Shown here piece after piece: positions 11,000 through 21,719 of a DNA stretch of 64,000 bases. The DNA is taken from contig JAYGXS010000003.1 in the NCBI GenBank assembly GCA_036362985.1, forward strand, positions 92,194,431 through 92,258,430. The letters are read 5' to 3'. The notes beneath the pieces are model-generated. The model had not been told where the DNA came from. It searched no databases and saw only the letters and a program-made list of their open reading frames with translations. The position numbers and the translations under genes are program-made. Position 1 is the first letter of the stretch. Each line of letters begins with the position of its first letter. Origin of the DNA: Ligula intestinalis. Taxonomy: Eukaryota > Platyhelminthes > Cestoda > Diphyllobothriidea > Diphyllobothriidae.

Positions 11000-12080
11000 G
11001 CTACAGTGTTAACAAACCATCAGCAGTTTTTGTTTTGCCTCCAGCTTTGGAGCTTTTTAAGCTGTGCTTCTTATCAATATAGGGAGGCACTGGAAACACA
11101 AAAAGACCTCTGGCAGTCTTACTCATTAGTATTCACTTCAGTGCTTTGTTTATGCCTGAATTTTACGAGTATTGGTACAGCAGTATCACGGCTTGTAATG
11201 GCGACAGGTGCGGGGACACCGAAGGTCCCTTCATGTTGACTCCTGGTTGAGCTAAAAACGCAGCGGTCGTTAACTTAAGCAGCTCAAGTTCATGGTCTGA
11301 ACGGTCTTCCGTCTTGAATGACAACCCTAGGTGTTCGTTGACATTGAAGACATGCATGAGAGCACTGGGCGCCGGTAGCGATATTAATCAGTATTCCCAT
11401 CCGGCATTGTTGTCGCTTCATAGGCTGCACGAAAACAAGGCTCTCGGAGAGGACGGTACTACTAGCATGCGGGCGGCTTCGATGATAGCCATTTTCTGTT
11501 CAAGGGTAGATGATGAGGCCCGCCAATCGTGCGAGAAAGATGTGATGGAAGTCCTGCATTCCCTCAAGGCAGGTCTCCAAGGCGATTTCGCAATAACTGG
11601 GACCAGAGAAGGTGTGAGAACAACAGAGGCAGAAGTTTCATCGAGGTTGCTGCGGAGGTTATCCCTGATGTACGACGCCAGAAAAAGACCTAACTGAAGC
11701 GAGATCCGGGATGGACGTGTATGTGCAGAATAGATAATCGCATGCGGGGGGGAGCACGACAAGCGACTGACACCTGTCTGCATTGTTGACTTTCGGTCAG
11801 TTCCCGTGACTGAGAATGAATCGAAGTACTATGCCGGGGAAAACCATCGCTATCGACGCATTACATGTAAAGCTGGGTGTTAGTTAAAAGACTGCGCTCG
11901 AGATGTTTTATCGTTATGTTGAGTTCAGAGAGCCCCTGAAGATTACTATAGATCGGTGAATTTGCATTACACTTTTTTTTGTCACGATAACCAGGAGTGG
12001 CATCACTCTGTGACTAATCTGAAGCAGATTAATCAGTGCGCTTGGCCTTAAGGCATACCGCGACCGCCTTACCTGCGCAT
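11000..12080. other. Locus A intron with overlapping antisense open frames
   Basis: A 127-codon plus-strand frame (11314-11697) and a 121-codon minus-strand frame (11418-11783) overlap almost completely. Neither resembles a family I know. They may be decayed transposon sequence. Confidence 0.3.
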
Positions 12081-12094
12081 GGCTCAGACTATCC

Positions 12095-12195
12095 CACTAT
12101 TACTTATGATTAAGGATTCTCGACAGAATCCAAAACGTCGGGAAAATAAAACTCTTGTTCCAGTCATCGCATCTTCTTCTTCTTCTGAACTGCTT
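12095..12195 (+). ncRNA. Penelope terminal repeat with degenerate hammerhead-like motif
   Basis: This is a decayed hammerhead layout. A CTTATGA replaces the CUGANGA core at 12103-12109. A 7-bp stem II follows (GGATTCT, loop cgac, AGAATCC). Then comes AAAACGTC at 12132-12139 in place of GAAA-NN-UC. It then continues with the conserved post-cleavage sequence (aataaaac...gttccag...atcgc) shared with 43.8 and 52.26 kb. Two core substitutions make it unlikely to cleave. It appears to be a solo Penelope pseudo-LTR, as no coding part was recognised beside it. Confidence 0.55.
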
Positions 12196-12199
12196 CCTG

Positions 12200-13130
12200 A
12201 AACTGGCATACTCACTTCTATTGACGTGTCTATATATCTTGGCGAAAAGCACGTAATCACTTGGAAAATGTTCACTGATCAGGCCACATGCTGCTGTGAA
12301 GGATAAAAATAAACTTATATGGCGACTTGTAGAATGCTGTTGATCACGCCCGGACAGCCATCAACCAAAGCGCACGCGGCATCGAATTTAATGGCAACAA
12401 AAATTGTGACATTTAAGTAGAGCATACGAGAAGATCAGTCTCGTTGTGGGCAAAGAACTGCCCTTACAGTGAACGAACAAATGGAATTTCCCCTTCAGGC
12501 GGTTCGGCCATATGGCTTTCTTATCCCCATGATTTTACTGTCGTTGCTGATCGTCACGAATAGCGAAGTTAGCTGTTTTACTGCGATTACATTGAGCCCT
12601 TAGGGCATTTGGTCCGCCTCGGAGACTATGTGCCGTATCCAGTAGTCCAACCAGCTCCTCCGTCCTCGCCACTGTTTGTTTCAAACAGCTAAACGGCGGT
12701 CGCGTTGATTGCGCCCACAACGTGCTCTATTTACTATCAGCATCGTCCGATTTGCGGTGCAGTAACTGCAGGTGTTAACAAATCATAGAGAAAATATTTG
12801 TCTGCGGATGGCCTTCTAGAAAAACCATCAAGTTGGAGTCCTTCTTTCTCTAGGATAACAGCGTACTGGGATCCACATCTCGAACTGCTCACCGACTCTG
12901 TCACTAAAAATTCCAGGATAACTACGCTACCGGCGACTTAGATGTGAGTAAATCTGTACGCACAATTGCGGTGAGCGAAATGGAAACCGATAAACCTTCA
13001 GCTGATCAAGCTAGCCAAACAAACTCCCTGTGGAGGCTCCTGGTGGGCTGCACAAAAATAAAGTCATCAAAGGCGTTTTGGAATTTAAAGGAGAAAATAG
13101 GCTACAGAGAGGGAGAGAAGCAAAAAAGAA
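12200..13130. other. Intron of locus A; nothing recognised
   Basis: No supported coding sequence or repeat is seen on either strand between the Penelope terminal repeat and finger exon A4. Confidence 0.35.
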
Positions 13131-13136
13131 GCCTAC

Positions 13137-13223
13137 TTTTGTGAATATGATCGATGTGACTCCTCAAGTGTCTCATCTCCGCGAAATTTCTACCACAAAT
13201 CTCGCACGCGAAGGGGCGCAGAG
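13137..13223 (-). CDS. C2H2 zinc-finger exon A4 (locus A)
   Basis: An 87-nt phase 1-1 exon, with acceptor CAG at 13224-13226 and donor GTAGGC at 13131-13136. The finger starts LRPFACEIC and the contact residues are Glu, Arg, His, Ser. It is paralogous to A2 (16307-16393, LRPYPCEIC). Overlapping plus-strand open frames are antisense shadows. Confidence 0.86.
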
Positions 13224-13547
13224 CTGAAATAATAACAGAGCATTTGATTATAAGTCTTCGGAGTCCGTCGAAAAAGAGATGACCCTACCTTGACAGGTGC
13301 ATAATCCTAAGTGCGTATTTCGCTCGTCCGCGGAGATTAATTCGCTTCGGGTTGCACTGGACAAAGTACGGGTGGAGCAGATCGGTACCCGTTAACAGGG
13401 ATGCAGAGCGTCTGCGCGAGGCCATAGCTACTACTACTGGGCACGGGCGGTAGTAAGGATGTGGCACGCCTAGACGTCGCGTCGGACATTGCGCCTACTC
13501 CAAACACCGGCAGGTTAAAAGGCTCGAACAGTGTTCGCCAAAGATCG

Positions 13548-14290
13548 TGCAACATGCCGAGATATGCGAAAGATTGATACTTTTTCTCAAATCGGCATTG
13601 ACTCGGGTTGTGATACTGATTATCACGTGGTTTATTCTGAATGCATTTCAGACATGATAGGATGCGGGCTTTTTAACGAGCTTCCTTCTGATGCTGCCTT
13701 TACTGTATAAGACATGTTCTACATCTTTTGCAATATTTTTTGACAACTATGTGACTTCTCCCTCAAACTGTAGACGAAAATGTTCCCTATCCTTAAACAG
13801 GATGTGCACAGTGCGCAGTTGTTAAACCTTGAATTCGGGTGAAGCAGTCAGAAAGTTTCAAAATTATTCGGCAAATTAGAATTTTTTAAAACCGAAAGAT
13901 ACCCTTCCTTTAAATATAAATTTTAACACTTTGACTGCGACTCTCAAAATACCCCGTATGCCCCTGGGGCGGCGTTTTCAAACCTGCATTACTTTAGGCC
14001 TAGACGTGTACCATAAAGGGCGCACATCGCAGTTTGGGACATCATTGCATGTACCACATATGGCGCGATTCGCAGTCAAAGTGTTAAAGTTAAAGTTTTC
14101 ATCAAACAAGCACAAAAATTACATTTCGTGCATGATTACTCTATAAAATACATGTGAATTTATAAAGGCAGTCAAATTCAATGATAAAAAGGCATACTAC
14201 TTAAGTATCACAACCTTAGTTAATGTCGATTAGCGAAAGAGTATCAATCTTTCGCTTATGTCGGCATGTTGCACGAGCTCTGGCGCGTAC
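13548..14290. repeat. Second inverted-repeat element, interrupted by a MITE
   Basis: Outer arms near 13548-13610 and 14205-14275 are inverted copies (cgtgcaacatgccga...gcgaaagattgatac and its complement). Inside, 13850-14220 matches the right arm of the 8.3-9.3 kb element (the block aaggcagtcaaa..ca..gataaaaa.gcatacta). It therefore looks like a diverged relative with a different outer end. Confidence 0.45.
13923..14087. mobile_element. 157-bp MITE with 14-bp TIRs and TTAA target duplication
   Basis: The terminal inverted repeat CACTTTGACTGCGA at 13927-13940 is mirrored by TCGCAGTCAAAGTG at 14070-14083. TTAA flanks each side (13923-13926 and 14084-14087), the target duplication typical of piggyBac-type transposases. 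There is no coding capacity. It sits inside an arm sequence that is uninterrupted at about 8.97 kb, which confirms insertion. Confidence 0.75.
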
Positions 14291-14929
14291 TGTAAATCTG
14301 ATGCGCTTGAACCTATCACGACGCGCTTACAATTGGGGCTCAAGAGGCTGTTTAAGAGCACGATAATTCGTCCAAACTCGGGTCCGGTAATCAGGACTCT
14401 CTCGACAGGTGGCCTTTATGGCATGCTCACTAACGTGACATCAAAGTACAAGAGATAGGAACCAAGTCGGGAGAGGTAAACATAGACGAGTTGCTGAGGT
14501 TTTGCTAATCACTGCACCTAAAACCACCTCCGGTAATACTGACAAGTTTTTGCAATCGGAAGGTTAGTAACGAGGGAGTAGAGAGCGGTAGATATCGCGG
14601 AAGTGCGCCTAACAAGTTGCTAAATGCATTCCGTGGGGAGGGCACAGGGTGAACGGCATCGTCCGCAACGGTCGAACGCTCATGAGCGTGTACGGAGCAG
14701 AGACCCACGGACATTGCGCCTTTCCGCGATGCGGTTCACCAGTAGCTACCGAAAGGTCGAATTGCTGCATATGAAAGATTAGCTTCGGGAATTGAATGAC
14801 TCACCAAGATACTGTCAGCAGCTGAGAAAGGCTTCAACCACTAGAGTGAATAGAGGTAGGTGGCAGCCTGAACAGGCGTATACATGTTTAGGTATTACCG
14901 ACAAAGACAGGGACGCCAGGATAGCTATT

Positions 14930-15065
14930 TCTGGCTTATAAGCCATCGTCAGCTAGCGATACCAAACTTCAGTGTTGCCGCTGAAATTGCTGTCACACTC
15001 GAGTTTCGAACTCGCGATCTCTCTAGTCCGACGCATACATCCTCGAAGCGTTAGGCACGTAGAAT
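14930..15065 (-). repeat. tRNA-derived SINE-like repeat, copy 3
   Basis: On the minus strand a B-box-like gcgagttcgaaactcg precedes a body ending with ggcttataagccag, the same order as copies at 7.97 and 50.6 kb. The copy is diverged. Confidence 0.4.
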
Positions 15066-15230
15066 TTTGTTGGTCGTTCTTATCGCTTGTGTTGGACGAG
15101 ATAGCGTGGGGATGTGTGTAGGGGCTGGCATAAGGGACGTGGCTATTGTCGACAGTCAATCGGACAAGTGAAAAGCGAAACGTTTTTATAAGAAATGAAA
15201 GGGTAAGGCTTATGAAAACAGGAAACAGAC

Positions 15231-15317
15231 CTTTGTGGATAGCGTCAACGTGCTTATTCTTTGTAGTTTTCTGTGTAAAAGCTTTGCCACAAATCTCGCA
15301 GACAAATTCTCGCAGAT
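15231..15317 (-). CDS. C2H2 zinc-finger exon A3 (locus A)
   Basis: An 87-nt phase 1-1 exon, with acceptor TTGTAG next to 15317 and donor GTCTGT at 15225-15230. The finger starts LREFVCEIC. The helix contacts are Gln, Thr, Thr, Lys. Position +4, normally Leu or another hydrophobic residue, is Lys, so folding of this finger may be weakened. It is paralogous to A5. Confidence 0.83.
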
Positions 15318-15359
15318 CTACAATTCAATATCAAAAGGGAAATCAGCATATCAAATAGC

Positions 15360-16300
15360 GATGCTTTTTGATATGTGATAAACCTGCAGATTTAAATACA
15401 TCGAAATAGCATTCGGACAAAAAGCGATTTAGCTTACTGGGGCCCAAACTATAGGCATTACGAAATTGTCTTTAATGAGCGACATTTCAAGTCTAATTGC
15501 AGTTATTCACGGCTACCGGTTGTGCACGAAATACGAACCGAGAGCCTTCAATTGATCCAAGTCAAGCCTACAAGATGCTCTTGTATTATCAATAATCCTT
15601 AAGGTGGCGCGGTAGCAATGTAATCACACAATATTGTATGAGTGGCAAAAAAAGTTTGAAAATGTTAAGGCATTCTTGTTTCAATGAAGTTTTATTTGTT
15701 TGTGTAAGCCGACAATGCTACACATTCCAGTCAATTCTAGGGGCTGGAACACCTTCAGAGTTTTTCTGTTAATCGCGCAGATTTAATATTTCCTACCAAC
15801 GATCCCCGAAAGTATTCAGCGATTTCGTGAAGTGTCAGGCATCTTTTCAACAACCTGACTGTAACCAAAGGCCTAAGCAGGCACGAAGGTTAATCATTTT
15901 GTAGGCAGCGGCTTTTTGTGTTGGGGTCCAGGTGATAGCTTAGGACACTAAGTCCACTGAACAAAGCATTCTCAAACCATCGATAAAGTGGCCCAAAAAG
16001 CTCCGCAACGGCAACCGCATCATCTTCTTTCCGGTGTAGCTGCAGTACAATCATGGAAAAAATAATTGCCTCCTCCAAAAATATTCACGTTTCGCGCACT
16101 TCATGTTCCTTTAATGGACACTTATGCCTTATCATAACTCTTGTTATCTACATGATCAGGAGACGTTATCTCCCCCTGCGGAGAAGCGGATGAATCATTT
16201 TTCTGAAGAAGAAAATCAAAAATCTTTTTTCGTGCACAGTGCAATAAATACTACACTCTTTTAAATTAAATAGGAAAGGAGGGCTATATAGTGAAGAGGG
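15360..16300. other. Intron of locus A; nothing recognised
   Basis: The intron between exons A2 and A3 is AT-rich and has no supported element or gene. Confidence 0.4.
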
Positions 16301-16306
16301 ACGTAC

Positions 16307-16393
16307 GTTTGTGAAGACTATTGATATGCCTCTTCAAGTGGCTCGTCTCCGCAAAGTGTCTTCCGCAAATCTCACAAGGGTAGGGCCGTAAGG
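16307..16393 (-). CDS. C2H2 zinc-finger exon A2 (locus A)
   Basis: An 87-nt phase 1-1 exon, with acceptor CAG at 16394-16396 and donor GTACGT at 16301-16306. The finger starts LRPYPCEIC and the contact residues are Glu, Ser, His, Arg. It is paralogous to A4. Confidence 0.87.
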
Positions 16394-16399
16394 CTGAAA

Positions 16400-17485
16400 T
16401 AACAAAAAAAGCGTTGCATATCACCTACAACGCTAATAACATGCATAGATTAACTAGAATATAAAACGAATCTAAACCTATCACAACGCGCTAGGAATCA
16501 TGACATGTAAGACCACCACCTACGGCGATCCATTCCAAGACTCGGAGCGAGGCTGCAACGGTTCCCGCTTAATGTCGTACTCCCTAGAGCTCAAGTAGGA
16601 CCCACCAGCTAGTGCATGCAAAGGATTTACGGGCTGTTACACCCTAATACATATTCAGTCACGTTAACATTGTCCCGCAACTGGAAGTCTATGGGTGGAG
16701 CACGTATTAGATGCTGCGCGGTAGTCGCGGAACCGATGCTCAAACTTCCATCTCATGCGATTCCACAGGCCATCCAGGTTACGTCGGGTCGTCCTTCGGC
16801 GGTGGCCTCGGTTGACAAAGCAGCTTTTTTTAAAGTCGGTTACTTTATTCCCTCGGGTACAAGATGTTCGAAAACGCATCCTAGTAAGTTGTCAGGATAC
16901 CTCTCATAACTTAACGACAGCCAAAACGCGCTCGAAAAACTACAACAAAGAAAACCCACTATATTCATACCTGTGTTGCTTCTACAAGTGCACCTGCACG
17001 CGCAAATGATTCACACAGCTACGTGATGAACTACTAGTTCAACTTATAGAGATCTTTATACATTCCTCTGCCCTTCTAGAACCAGTCCAGACATTGCATG
17101 CAGACAGAGATTACATTTAAAAAGTTCTTCAGAGAAATGGGACTGCTGGAGGAATATAGGATGAAATCACTCATCTGGCCTACTGCAACACATTGAATCC
17201 AATTGCCGAAAAAAGACCTTCTATGCAATTAACCTAGCATCCAACAGATTACTACCGGTATCCCTTGCTTAATGGATAACTTGACATAAGTGTAAGTAAT
17301 CTCAGAATTGCTGGTATGGCATAGCAATTCATATAGTTAATGAGTTAGCTGTACTCAAGCCTTGAAGTAAACAACTAGGAAATAAAACCACATAAAAAAA
17401 ACAACGTAAGCAGGCATCGCAGAGGAACGTAGTTATATGTAGAAACAGCGGCTGGATATAAATAGTCAGTCAATGAGGGAAAAAA
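16400..17485. other. Intron of locus A; nothing recognised
   Basis: A 97-codon plus-strand frame at 16616-16909 and its antisense partner have no recognisable domain. Part of 16.46-16.60 kb (cctatcacaacgcgct) resembles 14.31 kb, consistent with duplicated intron sequence. Confidence 0.35.
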
Positions 17486-17490
17486 TTTAC

Positions 17491-17577
17491 TGTTGTGAAC
17501 ATAGTCAATATGCCGCTTTCGTAAGCTGCTTCGTGTAAAAGCCTTCCCACATAACTCGCACATGTGCTTTCGTAGAG
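17491..17577 (-). CDS. C2H2 zinc-finger exon A1 (locus A)
   Basis: An 87-nt phase 1-1 exon, with acceptor CAG at 17578-17580 and donor GTAAAT at 17485-17490. The finger starts LRKHMCELC. The zinc ligands and spacing are intact, but helix position +4 is Arg instead of a hydrophobic residue. The contacts are Arg, Ser, Leu, Arg. It is the first finger after the low-complexity exon at 18487-18850; joining the two restores a Ser codon across the junction in frame. Confidence 0.84.
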
Positions 17578-17589
17578 CTGAAAGGGAAA

Positions 17590-18480
17590 TATAAGAAGAG
17601 TGTCCTTCGTTAGGTTATAAATGCGAAAATAAAGCTGGAAAGCTGAAGTCAAATGCGTCGCTGACACGGTGACAGCAACAGAACCAGAGGCGGAAACACA
17701 TTTGGGGCATCAAAACGAAGTACTGACTAAACTGTAAAGGCGATAGTTGTGAAATAAACAATAAGTCGCAGAGGCAACAATTGCTGAGAGTATACAAGGC
17801 TTCCTTCGTAAAAACAAATGCGCGCAGAGAGACATAAGCCCTCTGTAAAGTCTTCGTTATGGGTATGCTTTGAGAGAATTGCAGTCAAATTTTCCCACGT
17901 GAAATAGGGACATTATAGACAGCTTCAGTTAGAAAGCGGTTGGTAAGAACTGACAAAATTTTTTTCTTTTCAAAGACAAGCAGAAGAACTGCCTATCTAC
18001 ATTGAGCTTAGCACGTTTAACGCTTGAATTCCTCACTCACCTGCAAAAGATCGCAAACTACGAGTAACAGAAACACATAAGATTCATAAGTTAGTAGGTT
18101 GGTACTATGCTACCCCAATAGATGGGTGAAATTATATTATTTTACAAAGCCTGTTTTCAGAAATACAAGTATCACGGGAACGGGCAGCATATGAGGGTCC
18201 CTTTGAAAGTAAGGTCATAAATATTAGTTTGTTTAATCTTCTATTCCCAAGAGACACAGACAATTTCCAGAAATGTCTCCATCCTTAGTTGTAACGGTGC
18301 AACGGGCAACCTAACATGGTTCTGTCATTGGCTGGAATGAGTGAAGGGCCAGACCGCAGATGAACACGACCGGTTAAGGATGCACGCAAAATGAAAGGGT
18401 ATAGGGCCTAACGTCTTCACCTTCATAGAACACCTGGTTTATATTGTCTAAAAATACAAGAATGCATGCACTAAGTAATC
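17590..18480. other. Intron of locus A; nothing recognised
   Basis: No coding or repeat feature is supported between the N-terminal exon and the first finger exon. Confidence 0.4.
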
Positions 18481-18486
18481 ACTCAC

Positions 18487-18850
18487 ACGGGCGAGGACCA
18501 TCTTCGAAATCACCAGTGCGTTTATCATAAGAAGTGTCTTCGGTCTGAGGTTTGGGATATTGAGGTTCTACTAAAGTGTTACACAGTACAACGAAGGTAG
18601 AGATACCTGATGTGTTTGCCCCCGCAAGTGATCCTGAATAAGATACATCGATAGAGGTAGGTATACTTTTTACAGTATCAAATTCGTCGACTGGCACACC
18701 TGAAACAGTCAAAGGCAACGGCTTCCGAACTTCGACTTCATTAGATAAAGTAGGCAATGTCGGAGACGGTAATGGGTATAAGATATCAGCACCGCTTGCA
18801 CAGTCACTTTCGCAGGATTCCGACTGGCGTTGGGGAAACAGTTGACGACG
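18487..18850 (-). CDS. Low-complexity N-terminal exon of zinc-finger locus A
   Basis: An open frame of 121 codons ends at a good donor (GTGAGT at 18481-18486) in phase 1, matching the phase-1 acceptor of the first finger exon. The protein is rich in Ser, Pro, Thr and acids and probably disordered. It contains PLPSPTLPTLSNEV. A related stretch (PPPPSPT then STLSNEV) occurs in the locus B exon at 29154-29389, supporting paralogy. The upstream boundary is the AG at 18851-18852, chosen because an in-frame TAG lies there. No start codon is identified. Confidence 0.6.
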
Positions 18851-19324
18851 CTAATGATATCGACAAAACCAACCATGGTTAAGGTCAACTAAAACTACAA
18901 GTCAATTTTGTCTAGCTAACAGGTTGACCTAAAGGTAATAAAGACACCTCACACAGACTGCTACTATAACTAAAAAATGTTATAATGGTGCATGTTTTTG
19001 CGGAATTTAACCACTTCTGTAAAGGGGGAAATGTGCAAAAATTAAAAGCAATAGCTATCAATTCGACACAACGCATTCAGAAACTATAAATTAACGAAAT
19101 TTCAAAATGAATTAATACAAGCAGTTTGAAGCATTTATGTTTACTTGATCTATTCCTGCAAGTAGTGGGGAGGGGTCTAAACTCGACATTCCCCCCGAAT
19201 AAACATAGAAAGCAATTTCTGTTTCGTTCTTCGTGCCTTAAATTCAGCCTAGTAAAACACCGCTTTCAATTCCATATATTTTTTTTCATCGATTTTTTCG
19301 CTGATTATCAATGATTTTCTGTCT

Positions 19325-21664
19325 TCAGTTGACGATGGCACCCTGCTTGAGAGAAAAGGGTTGAAGGGTGTTAGAATACACGGTTAATGCTCCATCAATA
19401 GAAGCTGGGGAACAGATCCGTGGAAATCCCTCATTTGCAGCCACCGGAGATATGGGTGTTTTCAGTTTGAACTTATACCATGAACGGTACAGATCACTGA
19501 TCAAATAAGCCGTCCTATTTCTTTTTGAACCCAGCAAATGTGTTGGCAGCAACAACATCGTAGGAAGATTGTTCCATGCATTCACCCCGCGCATTGATAG
19601 TGCGGGAGGACATCTGCCTATTGTACCACCAGTTTAAAGCAGTGTTCGCGCGTAGGGATATCAACGGTCTGTTTAAAATACCGTGACATCGCCGAAATGT
19701 CACCGTAAACGATTATTTTTTTACATTATGATTTGGTCCGCTCTGGACCGTCGATATTCGAGGAAAAACAGGCCCAGTGCTTTACAGCGCTCCGGATATG
19801 TCAACTTCCTGACTTTGGGCGCCAGGCTTGACGCCAGCCGTTGCACACATTCGATTTCGTTCATCTCGCCCTTCATACACAGTAACCAAGCAGACGATCT
19901 ATACTCCATGATCGAACGGATGAACGTGACCATTAGCTTACGGAATAACTTCATGGACCAGGACGTGAATACTCTTTTGAACATTGGAAGCATTGCCAGA
20001 TTCTTGCGTCTCACCAGGGTTGATTGCTATCGGCTTTTGAACTCGTCTTGAACGATAACGCCCAATTCACGAGTATTCTTAAAAGCGGCGAGTGTCATAT
20101 TGCCCAGCAAGTGTGCTTCGTTTGCGTTGACCGGTACGTTGATCTCCAGTGACCATTACTGGATCATATTTCGATAATTTTGAAAAGCCGTTGTATATTT
20201 GGGGCTGCGTATAACAGGCTATACCCTGAGGTCGTCCGCAAACGTCCGCAACGTATATAGAAAATATTCGGGGACACAGCACCGACCTGTTTGGTACGTC
20301 AAAACTACCCTCATAGGCAGAAGAACACCCTTCACCGACCCCGACCTCGCATTGTCTACCGAACATGTACCCTTTTATCCATTTATCTACAGCTCTTGGG
20401 ATGGGCGTATTACTGAGCTTGGTCAGTAGGTGCACGTGATTGACTTTGTAAAATGCTTTGCTGAGGTCGAGTATGGACGCATAAACTCGTAGTCGTTTTT
20501 CGTTGGCTTTGCACCAAGCATCACGTGCAACCATGAGGTTAGTGGTGCATGATTTGCCTTTGACAATGCCGCGTTGTTCTATCGGCTGGATTATGGATGG
20601 CCTAATGGAGGCATCATTTTCGCGACAGATAAAGTTTTCCAGTTATTTAACAAACACCGAAGTCAAGCTGACTGGTCGATAGTTCCGGGGCAGAAATCGG
20701 TCGCCACCTTTGTAACTCGGAGTTATCAGACTCTGTTTCCAGTCATCTGGTACCGCGGCAGTGGCTAGCTTAAAAAGAAACAGTTCCCTGATGCTCGGTG
20801 CGATTATACATTTAAGCAAGCTCGCAAATAACCCTCGGTTTCAAATTATCGGGTCCACTGGCCTAAGTAGGTATCAATCTACTTTGTGCACTTCCGCATC
20901 TTCAATGGTAATTATTATGCCGCTTTCACCTCGGTCCGGGATGTCGAACGCTTCACTGTCGAGCATTGGTGACAAAGAGACAGTGGAGTAGTGTTCAGTT
21001 AAAAGGTCAGCCATACATAACTCATCTGTTTGGAGCACACCACTTGTATTGTGGAAACCTTGAATGTGGCATTTTTTTTTCAGGAATGAATAAAATTGAT
21101 TGGCTGGGAGTCAACGTTTTGCACCAGATCTTCTTCATCCGCTACTTACTTTGACCTCTTTTAACGCTTGCATTCATCTCTGATTACTTTGTACGTTGCT
21201 TTGCTTCGGCTGTTCTCAAGATAATGAGGGCCTTGTAGGCACGTTTCCTGACCTTCAATTTGCGTTTTATCTCGCAATCGATCCGTGGGGGCGCCGCGCC
21301 GCATATCCACAGAGCTTCATGGGGACAAAGTCCGTACAGAGCCACTCAATATTGCCACAGATCAAGTTTACGCGTTGTTCTTTACTGTCACAGCTACTCG
21401 GTTCCCAGGATAGGTTCATAGAGCTCTGCCTCGTCTCGTCATGATCAGTTTTCCAGTATGCGGACGCATTGACGGTGATCCAGTTATGTTTAGGGCTGCT
21501 AAGACAGTAACATGATCATTGGTGCCGAGGGGTGCAGAGACTCTTACGTCAGATACTTTTGTGCAGCTATTTGTGAATATCAAGTCCAGACATGAGGCCA
21601 CATCCCAATCATCTATCCGCGTAGGCTGGGCAAAATGCTGTACCAGATGAACTTCGTTAACCAT
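19325..21664 (-). pseudogene. CR1-like LINE, degenerate (endonuclease C-end to RT thumb)
   Basis: Frames read on the minus strand in element order. 21416-21664 gives the endonuclease C-terminal end (CLDLIFTNSCTKVSDV, PLGTNDHVTVLA). About 20535-20790 gives RT motifs (VPDDWKQSLITP, RNYRPVSLTS, RGIVKGKSCTTNL). 20079-20534 gives LDLSKAFYKVNH. 19721-20014 gives the thumb, and 19325-19594 the end (NAWNNLP). The catalytic YADD has been lost: the frame reads CYTQPQIYNG where it should be. Several stops and shifts confirm a dead copy. Confidence 0.75.
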
Positions 21665-21719
21665 TTCTTACAACGCGATCTCTGTTTCAGAGGCAGGGCC
21701 TTCTAGGTTTAGATAATTA

